From: Medicago truncatula
Taxonomy: Eukaryota; Streptophyta; Magnoliopsida; Fabales; Fabaceae
Assembly (NCBI RefSeq): GCF_003473485.1
Contig: NC_053047.1
Coordinates: 1,999,001 to 2,063,000, forward strand
DNA: 64,000 nt
Direction of reading: 5' to 3'
Shown: one piece after another, positions 1 through 10,239 of the stretch
Layout of the letters: each line of letters opens with the position of its first letter
Position numbering within the stretch: position 1 is the stretch's first letter
Position numbers and translations under genes: made by a program
The notes under the pieces: model-generated
What the model was told of the DNA's origin: nothing
The model's database searches: none
The model's input: the letters and a program-made list of their open reading frames with translations, nothing else

Positions 1-51
1 ATGGGTTATAAGCAAGTGAAAGCAATAGAAAACTCTAGTGATATTTATAAC
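1..51 (+). pseudogene. RNase H-like exon remnant cut by the window edge
   Basis: The first 51 bases read in frame as a peptide beginning MGYKQVK and ending DIYN. This resembles the end of the 144-nt exon of the RNase H-like genes further right (pattern KGYxxxxxxGDSELVINQ). The catalytic Asp of the GDS motif has become Asn (ENS). A closely similar peptide occurs again at about 365-407, so two decayed copies lie close together. The assignment rests on a short match and could be wrong. Confidence 0.4.
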
Positions 52-227
52 ATTTTTTTAAGTCTCTACTCATGTTGTTATAATTATTATTTTTGTTGTT
101 GTTGTTATTATAATATAAAGTTACCACGATTAGTTTTATTTAAATTACATGGTTTGTTACGTTAGTAGTGATAGTCTATAGATTTGAAATCCGAAAGTGT
201 AATTGTTTGAACTCCGGTTCCCAATAA

Positions 228-919
228 TGAGTTGTTGCATTATTTTTTAGTTCTTTCTAATGCGGAAATCAATGAGGTATCTTTAGAAAAAATGTCAAGA
301 TCAATTGTATCTGTCTTTCATGCATCGATTATTGGCATGACTTATGCTAAAGAAATGGTTATAAACATGTGAAGGAAATTGGAAACTCTGTGGATCTTCA
401 TAACAAGGTATTATTATTATTATTATTATTATTTAAACTTAAAATTATGTTTTTTTTTTCTCAACAGTATGGCAAACCGTGGAAGTTAACAGACAAGGAT
501 AACGATATAATGGACTTTTGCATAAAGGCTATGGACATTCAAAAAAGCTTTGAGTCTTTTACCATCCGTCTGGTTCATGAGGTATTTATTTATTTTAGAA
601 TTTAGTCTATTTAATTGAGCGGAGAGGAGGAAGAGAGCTCTGTGTGTGTGTGAGAGAGAGAGCGGGGGGGAGGATGGTTTGGTAAAAAAAAAAATTAATT
701 GGAGAAAAATGTGTCAATCTAACATAACTCTTTAATTTATGTTTCTACTAGATGTTTAGTTTATTATTAGTATTTAATTACTACATTTATTATGTTGGGA
801 TTGTTAAGTTTGATATTATATCATTTGCATAACATCTATGCTAATGCTATGGTACTGATCGTTTCAGGACCATAACGCATATGCATGTGAAAATGCAAAA
901 GCGGCTGCAATTCTTGACG
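228..919 (+). pseudogene. Decayed RNase H-like gene (three exons)
   Basis: Three exons in the usual order are recognisable. The first is about 262-407, equivalent to the 144-nt exon and ending ...NSVDLHNK before a GT donor. The second is 468-581, preceded by CAACAG, and reads YGKPWK...TIRLVHE. The third is 868-919, exactly 52 nt and phase 1 like its paralogs, and reads DHNAYACENAKAAAILD. The first exon needs a one-base shift near 358 to stay in frame. GDS has become GNS, and the last catalytic Asp (motif EADAQAN in intact copies) is gone. No first RNase H exon with the FDG motif is visible. Splice borders survive although the catalytic residues do not. Confidence 0.65.
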
Positions 920-1357
920 GTTAGACATAAAACTCTTTTTAATAATGTTTATTTGATTTTTGATATTTATTTGGTAGGGAAACAACATAAGGTTAAAAAA
1001 ATCTTTTTTTTTATTTTTTATTGTTGTAGCTAATGCTTGTGTTCAAGTAACACTTCTGCCAAAACCTGAATGGCATGGAAGCTAGCTATTCACACTGCAC
1101 TGCACTCTTACATTGCTTAGCATTTATTGAATTGTAAAAAAACTAATGTTCTGATGTTATATTTTTATGGACATGTTATTCTACTTCTACTACTGTACTG
1201 TTTAATGCTATTACTTATGTTTTGTTGTTTTATGTTCGAATTTCAGCCATTTGCATGCACCATTGCCTTTTCCACTCAAGAAAGATCTAATTAGGTATCA
1301 TACAGAACAAAATATATAATATAATAAAACCTAAGTGAGTTGTTACATTAATTTGAG

Positions 1358-1497
1358 TTGTTGCATTATTTTTTTCATTGTGTCTGTTGTGGAAATCAAT
1401 GAGGTATCTTACAGAAAAAAATGTCAAGGTAAGTTGTATCTACTTTCCATGCATTGATTTTTGGCATGGCTTATGCTAAAGAAAATGGTTGATTACA
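1358..1497 (+). pseudogene. Second copy of a decayed RNase H-like exon
   Basis: This stretch repeats 228-367 with scattered changes. Shared words include TGCATTATTTTTT, AAATCAATGAGGTATCTT and GGCATGGCTTATGCTAAAGA. A TGA follows the AKENG residues, and no intact downstream exon was found. It is a local duplication of the decayed 144-nt exon. Confidence 0.5.
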
Positions 1498-1499
1498 TT

Positions 1500-2960
1500 T
1501 TGAATTTTTTTTTTGTTAGTCAAATTACATTTTGTATCATTTTGGATCTGGACGATATTTCGATTTTATATGATTATTCATCATCATTAATTTAGTATTG
1601 GCTTTACATATACCGACTATAATTTGTTTACTTTCTTTAGGGTGAAGCTTATATTACTTTTAATTATTTGTTTTTTTGTGCCGATATTACTTTTAATTTG
1701 ATTTCACTGGCTAAGTGGATTCATAACATATATGTTGAGTGCAGTAAAATTAACTTTTCTTTTTTATAATCATATTGAAGTTGTGCATCAAGTACTCATG
1801 TCACTTGACATGTTGTTGAATGTCTAATTCGTTATATCTTTTGCGTACATGCTTTATTGATTAAAGATATGTCTTTGTGACCTGTCTTTTATGAGTTTGT
1901 TAAAATTTATTAAACACTACATGCTAGCTTATGATAGTGTGTTTTGACATATTTAAGCATATCAATCAAATGGAAGATAAACAAACAAAATTAAATTTTG
2001 TTTTAAATATCAAATTGTCACAAAATTTGTGTGAGTACTATAGTAGGTATGATAATTAAATCTTAGGTGGACTCATTCAACATTAAGTGCTTTCGGAAAA
2101 CACATTATTAGGAACAACCAGCTATGGTATCACAATCCTAATTTCAATGGACATTTTACTTACAAGAGTTGGTTTCTACTCCAATTACTTTCAATGGTAC
2201 ACTACTACAAAGCATAAAATCATTGTAACAACCTATATGTTAATAAATTTTTGTGATTTTGAAGTTTAACTGAATTGTTTTTCAAATTAGATAAAATAAC
2301 TAATTCAACTTCAATTTTACTAGAACATGTTATGTTTAAAGTTAACTTATAAACTGTGATTCAACTTCAATTTTAGTGTTGCGCTTTAATTATTTTAGTT
2401 AATTAATTACATGAACTGTGACAAAATATTCATGTGTTGTTATATATGGCAGAAGATGTTGATATTGTAGATGTAATAGTTTTTTAACCCTTTTGTAGAT
2501 AGAAAAATCAATGGTTTCTTAAAAGAACTTTACGTTGATTGTCGTTGCCTAACACAACTCTCTTTTTTTACTCGTGTTGGGACCAACTTTAAAAGGGTTA
2601 AACAATTTTCAAGTTATTATTCTTAGATTTGCATTTTCTGAAATGAGGATACACCAATAGAAAATAAAGATAAATTTATTAAATTACATGTTCTTTTTTT
2701 TTTTCTCTAAATTATTGCTTAAAAGTGGAAAACTATTTATTTTTAGGGAAATTGGACAACTATTATATAACAAAAAGAGTATTTAGAAAAATAAAATAGA
2801 ATATTTTTTTTCGACACAAAAAATAGAATATTAATATATCACACTCTTTCATTTAGGTAATCATAAAATTATTAATCAAAAAATAAACAAAGTTAAGAAA
2901 TAAGTTGGTATGAATTCTTAAAAAAAAAAAAAAATGTTGGTATGAAGAAAAAATTACCAC
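1500..2960. other. AT-rich intergenic stretch, nothing recognised
   Basis: The stretch has long T runs and AT-rich sequence. The one ORF over 60 codons (2,087-2,269) has no recognisable motif and looks like chance. No tRNA, MITE ends or coding exon were found. Confidence 0.5.
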
Positions 2961-3175
2961 TGTTAGAACTAACTCTAGTTAGATAATTGTTTGTTTGAAA
3001 TTCACTTGACTTGACAATACATATAGTGTGAGAATGTGACTGACTGTGATTTCATCCTCAGAAAGAGAGAGAAACACAACTACCAAAAATAGATACAGTA
3101 AGATAAAGGCAAAATATCTCAGTATTTTATTTTCATCTCCGACGTCGGAGTTTTTACTTCTCTTCCGCTCTAGTT

Positions 3176-3345
3176 GTTCGTTTCTGAAAACAAAATACGA
3201 GTTTCTCTTCCGAGGACGGTGTGTTTCCGCCGCCGTTGTTCGTTTCTTCAAACAAAAATACGAGTTTCTCTTTCGACAACGGTGTGTTTCTGTCGCCGTT
3301 GTTCGTTTCTTAAAACAAAATATGAGTTTCTCTTCCGACGACGCC
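3176..3345 (+). repeat. Tandem repeat of about 62 bp, nearly three units
   Basis: Units begin at 3,176, 3,238 and 3,301 with GTTCGTTTCT. They share AAACAAAATACGAGTTTCTC, a CGACGG-type segment and GTGTTTC..GCCGTT. The third unit is incomplete. The repeat is unusually GC- and CpG-rich for this window and abuts the left arm of the long palindrome. Confidence 0.75.
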
Positions 3346-3347
3346 GT

Positions 3348-4224
3348 TGTCAGTTGTTAAAAAATTAGTAACATCTTCGATGTCAGCGGTTGTATGCTTT
3401 CGCCGCTGTTGTTAAAATCGACTACGGTTCCGTTGATTTTTTGGCGATAGTAACGAGTTTCGTCGGCACTCCGGCGAGCACAGGGATCATAATATTCCAA
3501 CCACTGTTTTGTGGTTTTGATTGGTTTCCCGTATTTAAAAGATATTTGATGCAATTTTTTTCCAACTCTTACAACTGTAATATTGATTTTTTTTTATTTA
3601 TTTTTTTTGTTAAATATAGTTGGATCGGAATGGAGGCCAAATTGAAGCGTCTTTGTGTTGTTGTGAAGGAAAAATCAAAATCAGAATCGAAATATCTAGC
3701 TCAAATTCTTAAGAATATTGATGAGGTTAAGGATGATATGGGAGTCAAACAACAAAATCAACCACTTTCATACACCACAACTGTTTGAGCGGAATGGTGC
3801 ATGAAAGTGGTTGATTTTGTTGTTTGACTCCCATATCATCCTTAACCTCATCAATATTCTTAAGAATTTGAGTCTGATACTTCGATTCTGATTTTGATTT
3901 TTCCTCCACAACAACACAAAGACGCTTCAATTCGGCTCCATTCTGATCCAACTATATTTAACAAAAAATAAATTAAAAAAAATAATCAATATTACAGTTG
4001 TAAGAGTTGGAAAAAAAAAATGCATCAAATATCTTTTAAATACGGGAAACCAATCAAAACCACAAAACAGTGGTTGGAACATTATGCTCCCTGTGCTCAC
4101 CGAAGCGCCGGAGAAACTCGTTACCATCGCCAGAAAATCAACAGAACCGTTGCCGATTTTAACAACAGCGGCGGAAGCATACAACCGCCGACATCGAAGA
4201 TGTTACTAGTTTTTTAACAATTGA
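3348..4224. repeat. Long near-perfect palindrome (arms about 430 bp, loop about 17 bp)
   Basis: 3,348-3,777 is repeated in reverse complement at 3,795-4,224 with about 90% identity judged by eye. The centre is the stretch between TACACCA and TGGTGCA. Each arm carries the same coding-like fragment, on opposite strands: residues ...KRLCVVV.EKSKSESKY...QILKNIDEVKDDMGVKQQNQP. The arm ends have no clear terminal inverted repeat or target duplication. Possible origins are a foldback transposon, an inverted duplication of a captured gene fragment, or a small-RNA hairpin locus. Confidence 0.8.
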
Positions 4225-4251
4225 CGAATGAATCTAAACCATTTATTTAAG

Positions 4252-4433
4252 GGAAGTGTTATTTGAACAACCAATTTGGTGACAACTTATTTGACAACCA
4301 TAATTTACAAAGAAAAAAGTGGTATTGGCACGGAAACTATAACAATAGAGAGATAAAGTAAAAAATAATGTGAGTATGAGAGAGAAAGTTGTTGCAAAAG
4401 CTGTCACTAAATGGATGTTCAAATATCATTTCT
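4252..4433. mobile_element. Small foldback MITE
   Basis: The left end has GAAGTGTTATTTGAACAACC and TTTGGTGACA. The right end carries the reverse complement, with TGTCACTAAATGG and GTTCAAATATCATTTC. Arms are about 32 bp and the element about 180 bp. It contains no coding sequence, and the superfamily is not resolved because no target duplication is clear. Confidence 0.6.
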
Positions 4434-4471
4434 CTTTACGATAATATACATTCTTTAGAAAAGGTGATTTG

Positions 4472-6572
4472 TGTAACACCCCGTTCAACATAAAAATTTC
4501 ATAAAAATAATCAGAGTTTTCCACGTAAATGGAATGTCACATTCTTTTCTTAAAATCATAAACTGAATAAATAACTATTTATCTTTAAAATTCAAAAATA
4601 TTTAATACTTCGCAGCGGAATTTATTCAATAACTAAGACAGTCTTTGACACGAAGGCCTCTTCATAAATGTCCCATAAAAATTCAATCTAAAAACATAGT
4701 CATAAATCTTCAAAACAATACGTAAGGAATAGAAAAGCAATAACAAGGTTCACATCCCGTTACGTATCAGAGCACCTAAGACACACGAGAGAGAAACTTC
4801 ACACGACATCAACTATTCTTGGTTACCTGCAAGTTACTCATACGAAGAGCAACATTTCCAAGCAGAAGTGGTGAGATTTCACAAAACAATAATATCAAGC
4901 ATATAATTCATTAATTATATTTAACAACATAAATAACTTCCTCTATTAATAATAATAATTCTTCATGTAATAATTCTTAATAACTCAACCAACTTCTAAT
5001 TATCATTTACCTCATATTCATCACATTATAAACATCATCATATAACACATAATAACTAAATCATAACCAACATAGATCATCACATCATAATCATAATTCA
5101 TATACAACATAACCACATCTTACTCATAATTCATATACAACATAACAACATCATTAATTCGTAATAACATTTCTCCACCAAGCATCTCATTATCAATTCA
5201 TGAATAAAAAACAACTTATCAACTTAACATAATCATCATCAAATACATTTAACAACTCATAGATAACATCATGTAATCATCATCACTAATAACTTAAACA
5301 ACACAATATAATCATCATCTCATAATAACTTAGACCACACAATATAATCATCATCTTATAATAATATATCAACAACTATTCATCATCTTATAATAACAAC
5401 ATATTCATCATCTTATAAAAATATAACAACAACATAACATAATATTCACTTAATAATAATAATAATCATATCTAATACAACATAATCATCACTTAATAAT
5501 AATAATTATATACAATACAACATAAACATTATCTTAATAATAACATAACATAATAATCAATATCATAAACAACATCATAACAACATAACAATATCATAAT
5601 CAATATCATAGACAACATAGCAACATCTTAGTCAACATCATAAAATTCACATCATAAACATCATGCAATCTTCATAGGTACTTCTTTAACAACACATGGG
5701 TAGAAGACAACTCAACAACTCATAGATGATAATTCATCGACAACTTAACAACTCATGGATGATAATTCATCAACAACGACTTTGACTCGACAAATGCGAC
5801 TCCAACTCGACTATGCAACTTAGACCTCTTATATGCATGTGGTACCAATACAGGGCATGAGCCCCCAACATCAAAAGAGACTCAAAATCATATAAAACTT
5901 GACCCAAAATATTATTTTAGAAAATCATCAAATAATCAATTTTAACCCTAATTCCCAAATTCTCAAAACTAAAACTTACAGCATATTAAATCCAATTTTC
6001 AGAATCAATGACTTAAGATTATTGAATGTTAGTCCCACCCTTACCTTGGATTGATCGACGAAGGACTCTACCGCTTTCTCTTCTCTAAAAGGATATTAAA
6101 CCGAAAAGGGATTATGGTCTTAAGAACACTTTTAATTCCGAAGGGACAGAAAGGAGTAGAAAAAGAAGAAAGACTCGTCAACACAAGTCAAAAGAGAGAG
6201 AAGAGAAGAAAAGCACAGGAAGCATCAACTGTGAATTTCGGTGTGTAGAATGCACTGTGAGAGTTCTCTATTTATAGGGATAGTTTACAACTAAAAAGTG
6301 AGAAACTTTGGAAACAAGTAATGCACCTATTAGATTTAGTACTTAAATATCTCAATTGAGTACTAAAATATATTATATTAAGTACAAAAATACATTATTC
6401 AGTACATAAATATATTATTAAGTATCAAAATATATTTCAAAGCATGCACTAAAATATATTAGATTGCCTACCAAAATATTTCAGATTGTGTTGCAAAATA
6501 TTCTAGCTCTCCCCTTTTATAAAAATCTTTAACCTACTTATTTTTCTCTTATATCCAAATCTTAATATTCTA

Positions 6573-6622
<50 letters not shown>

Positions 6623-6813
6623 AATATTTCTATAACAATTAACAATAACAAATATATATTTCTAAAACAAATCATATATATATTATACTAATAAATACCA
6701 ACATATAACATAACAAAATACCACTCATCAAAATAAATCATATAAATCATACAAATCATATAAATATATTCTAAACTCATTAAAATAATCAAATAATTAA
6801 AGAGGGCGTTACA
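4472..6813 (+). mobile_element. Solo LTR (2,342 bp) with 5-bp target duplication
   Basis: The element starts TGTAACACCCCG and ends GGGCGTTACA, a typical TG...CA LTR pair with short inverted ends. It is flanked on both sides by ATTTG (4,467-4,471 and 6,814-6,818), a perfect 5-bp target duplication. There is no gag-pol and no second LTR, so it is a solo LTR left by recombination. The interior has a long AT-rich, CAT/AAT-repetitive stretch (about 4,900-5,660), a TATA-like CTATTTATAG at 6,266-6,275 and a (TA)n tract at about 6,580-6,617. TGTAACACCC ends suggest a Ty3 chromovirus of the Tekay type, but this is inference. The 65-codon ORF at 6,051 lies inside the LTR and is not called a gene. Confidence 0.85.
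6266..6275 (+). promoter_or_regulatory. TATA-like box inside the solo LTR
   Basis: CTATTTATAG sits about 540 bp before the LTR end, where an LTR promoter TATA box could lie. If active it would drive transcription rightwards toward the FAR1-domain gene. This is prediction only. Confidence 0.35.
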
Positions 6814-6983
6814 ATTTGCAAACAGTAAGATGGTAAGAATTTTTTATTTTTTTTATTAAGAAAATATATGAAAGCACAATTTTTTGCAATATGTTACGCA
6901 TACCACTGAAAAACAGTTTTACTGCATCAAAGAAACATCAATGTATCAACATAGCGTGATAGAATTATTTTGGTTGTATGATA

Positions 6984-7373
6984 GGCTTAAAAGAAACAAT
7001 TTTGGCCCCTATGTTTCAAGAAGTTGCGATTTTGACCCCCTAACTAAAATAATTCGATTTTGACCCTTATGTTTTACCCCTTTGCACTTTTGGCCCCTTA
7101 TAGCAATTTTGACCAAGTCGATGCTGACTTGGCGCCTCGTGTGTAATTTTTTTTAATTATTAAAAAAATATATTTTTTTAATTAAAAAAATATAAATAAA
7201 AAATAAAAAAATTACACATGTGGCACCACGTCAGCATTGACTTTGTCAAAATTGACCTAGGGAGCAAAAAATGCAAAGGGGGCAAAACATAGGGGCCAAC
7301 ATTAAATTATTTTAATTATGAGGCCAAAGTCGCAACTTCTATAAACATAGGGGACCAAAACTACTATTATGTC
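6984..7373. mobile_element. Foldback MITE with GGCCCCTATGTTT ends
   Basis: The left arm contains TTTTGGCCCCTATGTTT and AGTTGCGATTTTGACCCC. The right arm is its reverse complement, with ATAGGGGACCAAAA. The middle is AT-rich. Two younger relatives at 29,200-29,514 and 41,832-42,330 have 9-bp target duplications, which places the family near Mutator. No duplication is visible here, so this copy is older or damaged. Confidence 0.7.
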
Positions 7374-7839
7374 TAAAATAAAATAAAAACTTACATACTA
7401 CAAAACATTTGACAAGAGTACACGGACACCGTAATGACTTGTTGTTCATACATACTTTCAATTTTGACTTCTTCTTCTTCTTCTTCTTCTTCAGAATCCT
7501 ACTTGATTTTCGGTACTGCTTCAAATACGAAGCTTTGATCTGGAATAAACTTCTGGCACAATTTCCTTCTTCCTCCTTCACTCATTATAATTTCAACTCA
7601 TTCCTCATTATAATTAAGGTATCAGGGTATTTAGGGTTTATTTTCCATTTTTGTTGGTTTATGATTTCAGCTCATTCATCCTTATTTTCCTACTTTTATC
7701 TCTGTTTAGGGTTTTTAGTTTGATTCTGTGTAGATATCATTTTGTAAGTTAGTTAGATTTTGTTGGGAGAGTCAAGACTGCCTTGGTTTATGTTGCCAAG
7801 TTAGGTAGATGTAGCTTTATTGTTAATTATCTATGAAAT

Positions 7840-7965
7840 GCTGACACGGACACCGGACACGACACTGAGGCATTGACATTAGTAATAATTTGAAGAAAAA
7901 AACATAATTGAATATAATTACAAGTGCCAGTGTCGTGTCGTGTCAGACATTGGACACACATTCTA
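7840..7965. mobile_element. Degenerate GACACGGACACC / GTGTCGTGTC MITE
   Basis: ACACGGACACCGGACACGAC on the left faces GTGTCGTGTCGTGTCAGAC on the right around AATAATTTGAA. It is the same family as the better-preserved element at 45,899-46,040. The ends have diverged and no target duplication is clear. Confidence 0.5.
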
Positions 7966-8019
7966 TAAGAAGTACTGCTCAAGTTGAAGGGGAAGTTTTA
8001 TAAGACCAGAGATGTTGTA

Positions 8020-8390
8020 TGGAACATAGTGATGGACGGTGAAGAACTAACACGAGAATAAAATAAGCGTAGCGGAGATGATGATGTTGTGTTGGATGTG
8101 TGGTAACTGGTAAGACTAAATGAGATATGATATAGAAATGACAATATTAGAGAGGGAGTTGGGTAGCATCTATAGTAGAAAAGATGGTGGAAAATAGGCT
8201 TAAGTGGTTTAGGTATGTAGAGAGAAGATTTGTAGATTATGTAGTAAGGAGAGTAAATTAGATGGAGGCTGGTCAGATCACTGGATGAGTTTGACCGAAA
8301 TATGATTTATGATAGAGCATTATAGCGTAATTTAATCCATGTAGCCGACTCGACTTAGTGGGGTAAGGTTTGGTTGTTAGTTGTTTATAT
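8020..8390 (+). pseudogene. LINE reverse transcriptase C-terminal relic
   Basis: Broken frames carry landmarks common to the C-terminal end of plant non-LTR retrotransposon polyproteins: a YRNDNIREGVG-like stretch, LSGL..V.R (from RLRWFGHVERR-type sequence), VVRRV-like codons, DRNMIYDRAL and HVADS...W. Stops and shifts are frequent. It ends near a TAGCCGACTCGACTTAGTGG tail. It lies upstream of the FAR1-domain exon, possibly within its 5' intron. Only the 3' end is present, as usual for LINE copies truncated at the 5' end. Confidence 0.65.
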
Positions 8391-8717
8391 TAGTAGGGGT
8401 CTGGTGTAGTCACATTGATGGTGTGGTATTGGAATGTTATAGGGCTGCTACTTTCTCTTATTTGGTTGTTTTATTTTGGTGTGTAGCAGTTCCTAGCGTT
8501 AACTTTGTGTCATGGGTCTGATGTATTTGTCTTGGATTGAATAGAACTTTTTCCATGTAATTATTTACTTGTTGTAGTGTTATTGTCTTTTAATTTTACA
8601 ACTATAATTTATGAATAAACTTGAAAATCTCAATGTTTGCAACATAACTTATTATAGATCTTAATGACTTCTTTTATGCAGTTTTGGATTGGCACTTTCA
8701 CCCTCAATTGGAACTTC

Positions 8718-9569
8718 ATGGATAGTTCAAAGAATTCGGTAGATTGTGATGCTATTCGTGATGAAGGTATAGAAGTTGATAACTCAAATGATAATGAAGG
8801 TATAGAAGTTGATAACTCGAATGATAATGAAGGTATGGAAGTTGATAACTCTAACGATAATGAAGGTATAGAAGTTGATAACTCTAATGATAATGAAGTT
8901 ATAGAAGTTGATAACTCTAATGATAATGAAGTTATAGAAGTTGATAACTGTAATGATGATGAAGCACGTTGGAAGCCTGAAACAGGGATGTGTTTTTCTT
9001 GCATAGATGATGTTAAAACATTTTATGGAGAGTATGCTTTGAAAAAGGGTTTTAGGTGGAAGATTAGAACATCAAGAAAAGGAGATAATGGAGAGATCTG
9101 CTATGTAATTCTTGCTTGCTCAAGAGAGGGATCTAGACTGTCAAAAAATTCGTTACAAACTCTCCCATCTAAGGAAAAAAATTGTCCAGCCAAGATTTGC
9201 ATTAAGTTGGAAGACGATGGTTTGTGGTACATTAAAAGATTTGAATCTAGCCATTCTCACGAGACTACCCCTACAAAGGCAAGATTGTTCAAGGCTAACA
9301 GGAAAATGAACTTGCGTGTAAAGAGAGCAATCCAAAGCAATGATGATCCAGGAGTGAGGATCAAGAAGACTTTTCAACCTCTTGTTAAAGATGTAGGAGC
9401 GCATGAAATTACACCATTTTGCAAACGAGACATGGGAAATTATGTTAACAAGGAACGACATGCAATTGGAAAAGAAGGTGATGGCATGGTCTTGATAAGC
9501 TATTTTTGTAACATGAGGAAGCAAAATCAAAATCAAAATGCTTTCATCTTATCTATGTTAGTTTCTTAG
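8718..9569 (+). CDS. FAR1-type DNA-binding domain protein, domain-only form
   Basis: The predicted protein has 283 residues. Residues 16-81 are six acidic 11-residue repeats of the form EGIEVDNSNDN. Residues 88-185 match the FAR1 (WRKY-GCM1-like) zinc-binding domain, with Cys134, Cys156, His179 and His181 as likely ligands and FYGEYALKKGF as the family's conserved helix. The FHY3/FAR1 family derives from Mutator transposases and regulates transcription in the nucleus. After residue 254 a GDGMVLISYFCNM segment resembles the start of the transposase region, but a stop follows at once, so transposase and SWIM domains are absent. I chose ATG 8,718 because 8,645-8,681 looks like an intron end (...TTTTATGCAG), leaving the in-frame ATG at 8,664 intronic. 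An untranslated first exon near 7,490-7,618 is possible. It could be a working short FRS-related factor or a truncated pseudogene. Confidence 0.65.
   Translation: MDSSKNSVDCDAIRDEGIEVDNSNDNEGIEVDNSNDNEGMEVDNSNDNEGIEVDNSNDNEVIEVDNSNDNEVIEVDNCNDDEARWKPETGMCFSCIDDVKTFYGEYALKKGFRWKIRTSRKGDNGEICYVILACSREGSRLSKNSLQTLPSKEKNCPAKICIKLEDDGLWYIKRFESSHSHETTPTKARLFKANRKMNLRVKRAIQSNDDPGVRIKKTFQPLVKDVGAHEITPFCKRDMGNYVNKERHAIGKEGDGMVLISYFCNMRKQNQNQNAFILSMLVS
8763..8960 (+). repeat. In-frame 33-bp minisatellite, six units
   Basis: Six head-to-tail 33-bp units (8,763, 8,796, 8,829, 8,862, 8,895, 8,928) encode EGIEVDNSNDN variants. The last two start with GAAGTT in place of GAAGGT, and the final unit has diverged most. 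The repeat keeps the reading frame and makes an acidic, Asn-rich tail before the FAR1 domain. Length variation between individuals would be expected. Confidence 0.92.
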
Positions 9570-9678
9570 AAGTTAGATACTTACAATTGTAATTATTTAC
9601 AATTTTAATTTTTTTACTATTTTTTCTTTTGTTATTCATTTATTCTGCTCATTACAATTTTGGTGGTGTCATCTCACC

Positions 9679-10210
9679 ATGGCAGACAACAACACAAGAA
9701 TGATGGAACTCGAAGCTGAAGTAAAGCGAATAAGTGAAAGAATGGAGAAGTACCACTCAGAGCTGCTAGAAAAGATGGAGTGGATGAATGTCAAGATCAA
9801 TCGAATCACAGATGCCTTTGGTACACTTCAAGGGTATTCGCATGGCACTCAATCGCAAGTTAAACCAACCAAACAACAGGTGAGAAATGTTAAACTTGAT
9901 TTCCAAAATGTTATAGATTGGATTTTTAAAGTCTTTGATTATTATGCAACATCTGATGTAGATAATTAGCAATTATGTTTGGATTTAGAGGTTGTTCCTT
10001 GGTTCCAAATGATGCAAAATGTCCCACCCATTTCATTAACAGCGTGATTTTACACGAGCGTTAGAGCTTGATTTTGGACCTTCTGTGTATGAGAGGGCCC
10101 TGGAGTTAGATTGTTTAAGCTTACATGGGTTGGGACTTACATGGATGCCTCAGATGTGTGACTCTTGGTTAATGCAACAACTAAAGTAGACCTTCCAAAC
10201 TAGCACATAG
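9679..10210 (+). pseudogene. Ty3/gypsy gag relic
   Basis: An ATG-started frame of 96 codons begins MADNNTRMMELEAEVKRISE and has a coiled-coil look, like the N-terminus of plant Ty3 Gag. It continues VRNVKLDF...DWIFKVFDYYATSD and then stops. Beyond the stop, in broken frames, come VVPWFQMMQ and RALELDFGPSVYE, both typical of Gag. No protease or polymerase follows. A shorter piece of the same gag is at about 22,180-22,260. Confidence 0.75.
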
Positions 10211-10239
10211 AATAGGTATATTGTTATGAACATCGAAAA

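Noticed and set aside
3046..3368. Overlapping open frames rich in FLFR..CVS
   Set aside because: They are frames through the 62-bp tandem repeat and lack any recognisable domain.
3390..4217. Four open frames of 65-132 codons inside the palindrome
   Set aside because: They mirror each other because of the inverted repeat. The repeated KSKSESKY fragment may be of gene origin, but there is no intact gene.
5000..5660. Long CATCATAATAAC-rich stretch resembling a spaced repeat array
   Set aside because: It is low-complexity sequence inside the LTR with no constant repeats and spacers, so it is not a CRISPR or satellite.
6051..6248. 65-codon basic open frame
   Set aside because: It lies wholly inside the solo LTR just before its TATA-like box and has no family match.
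8630..9004. Minus-strand repetitive frame LSTSITSLSLE
   Set aside because: It is the antisense of the 33-bp minisatellite and has no independent support.
9112..9536. Open frames on both strands inside the FAR1-domain gene
   Set aside because: They are shadows of the main frame, which has the conserved Cys/His pattern.
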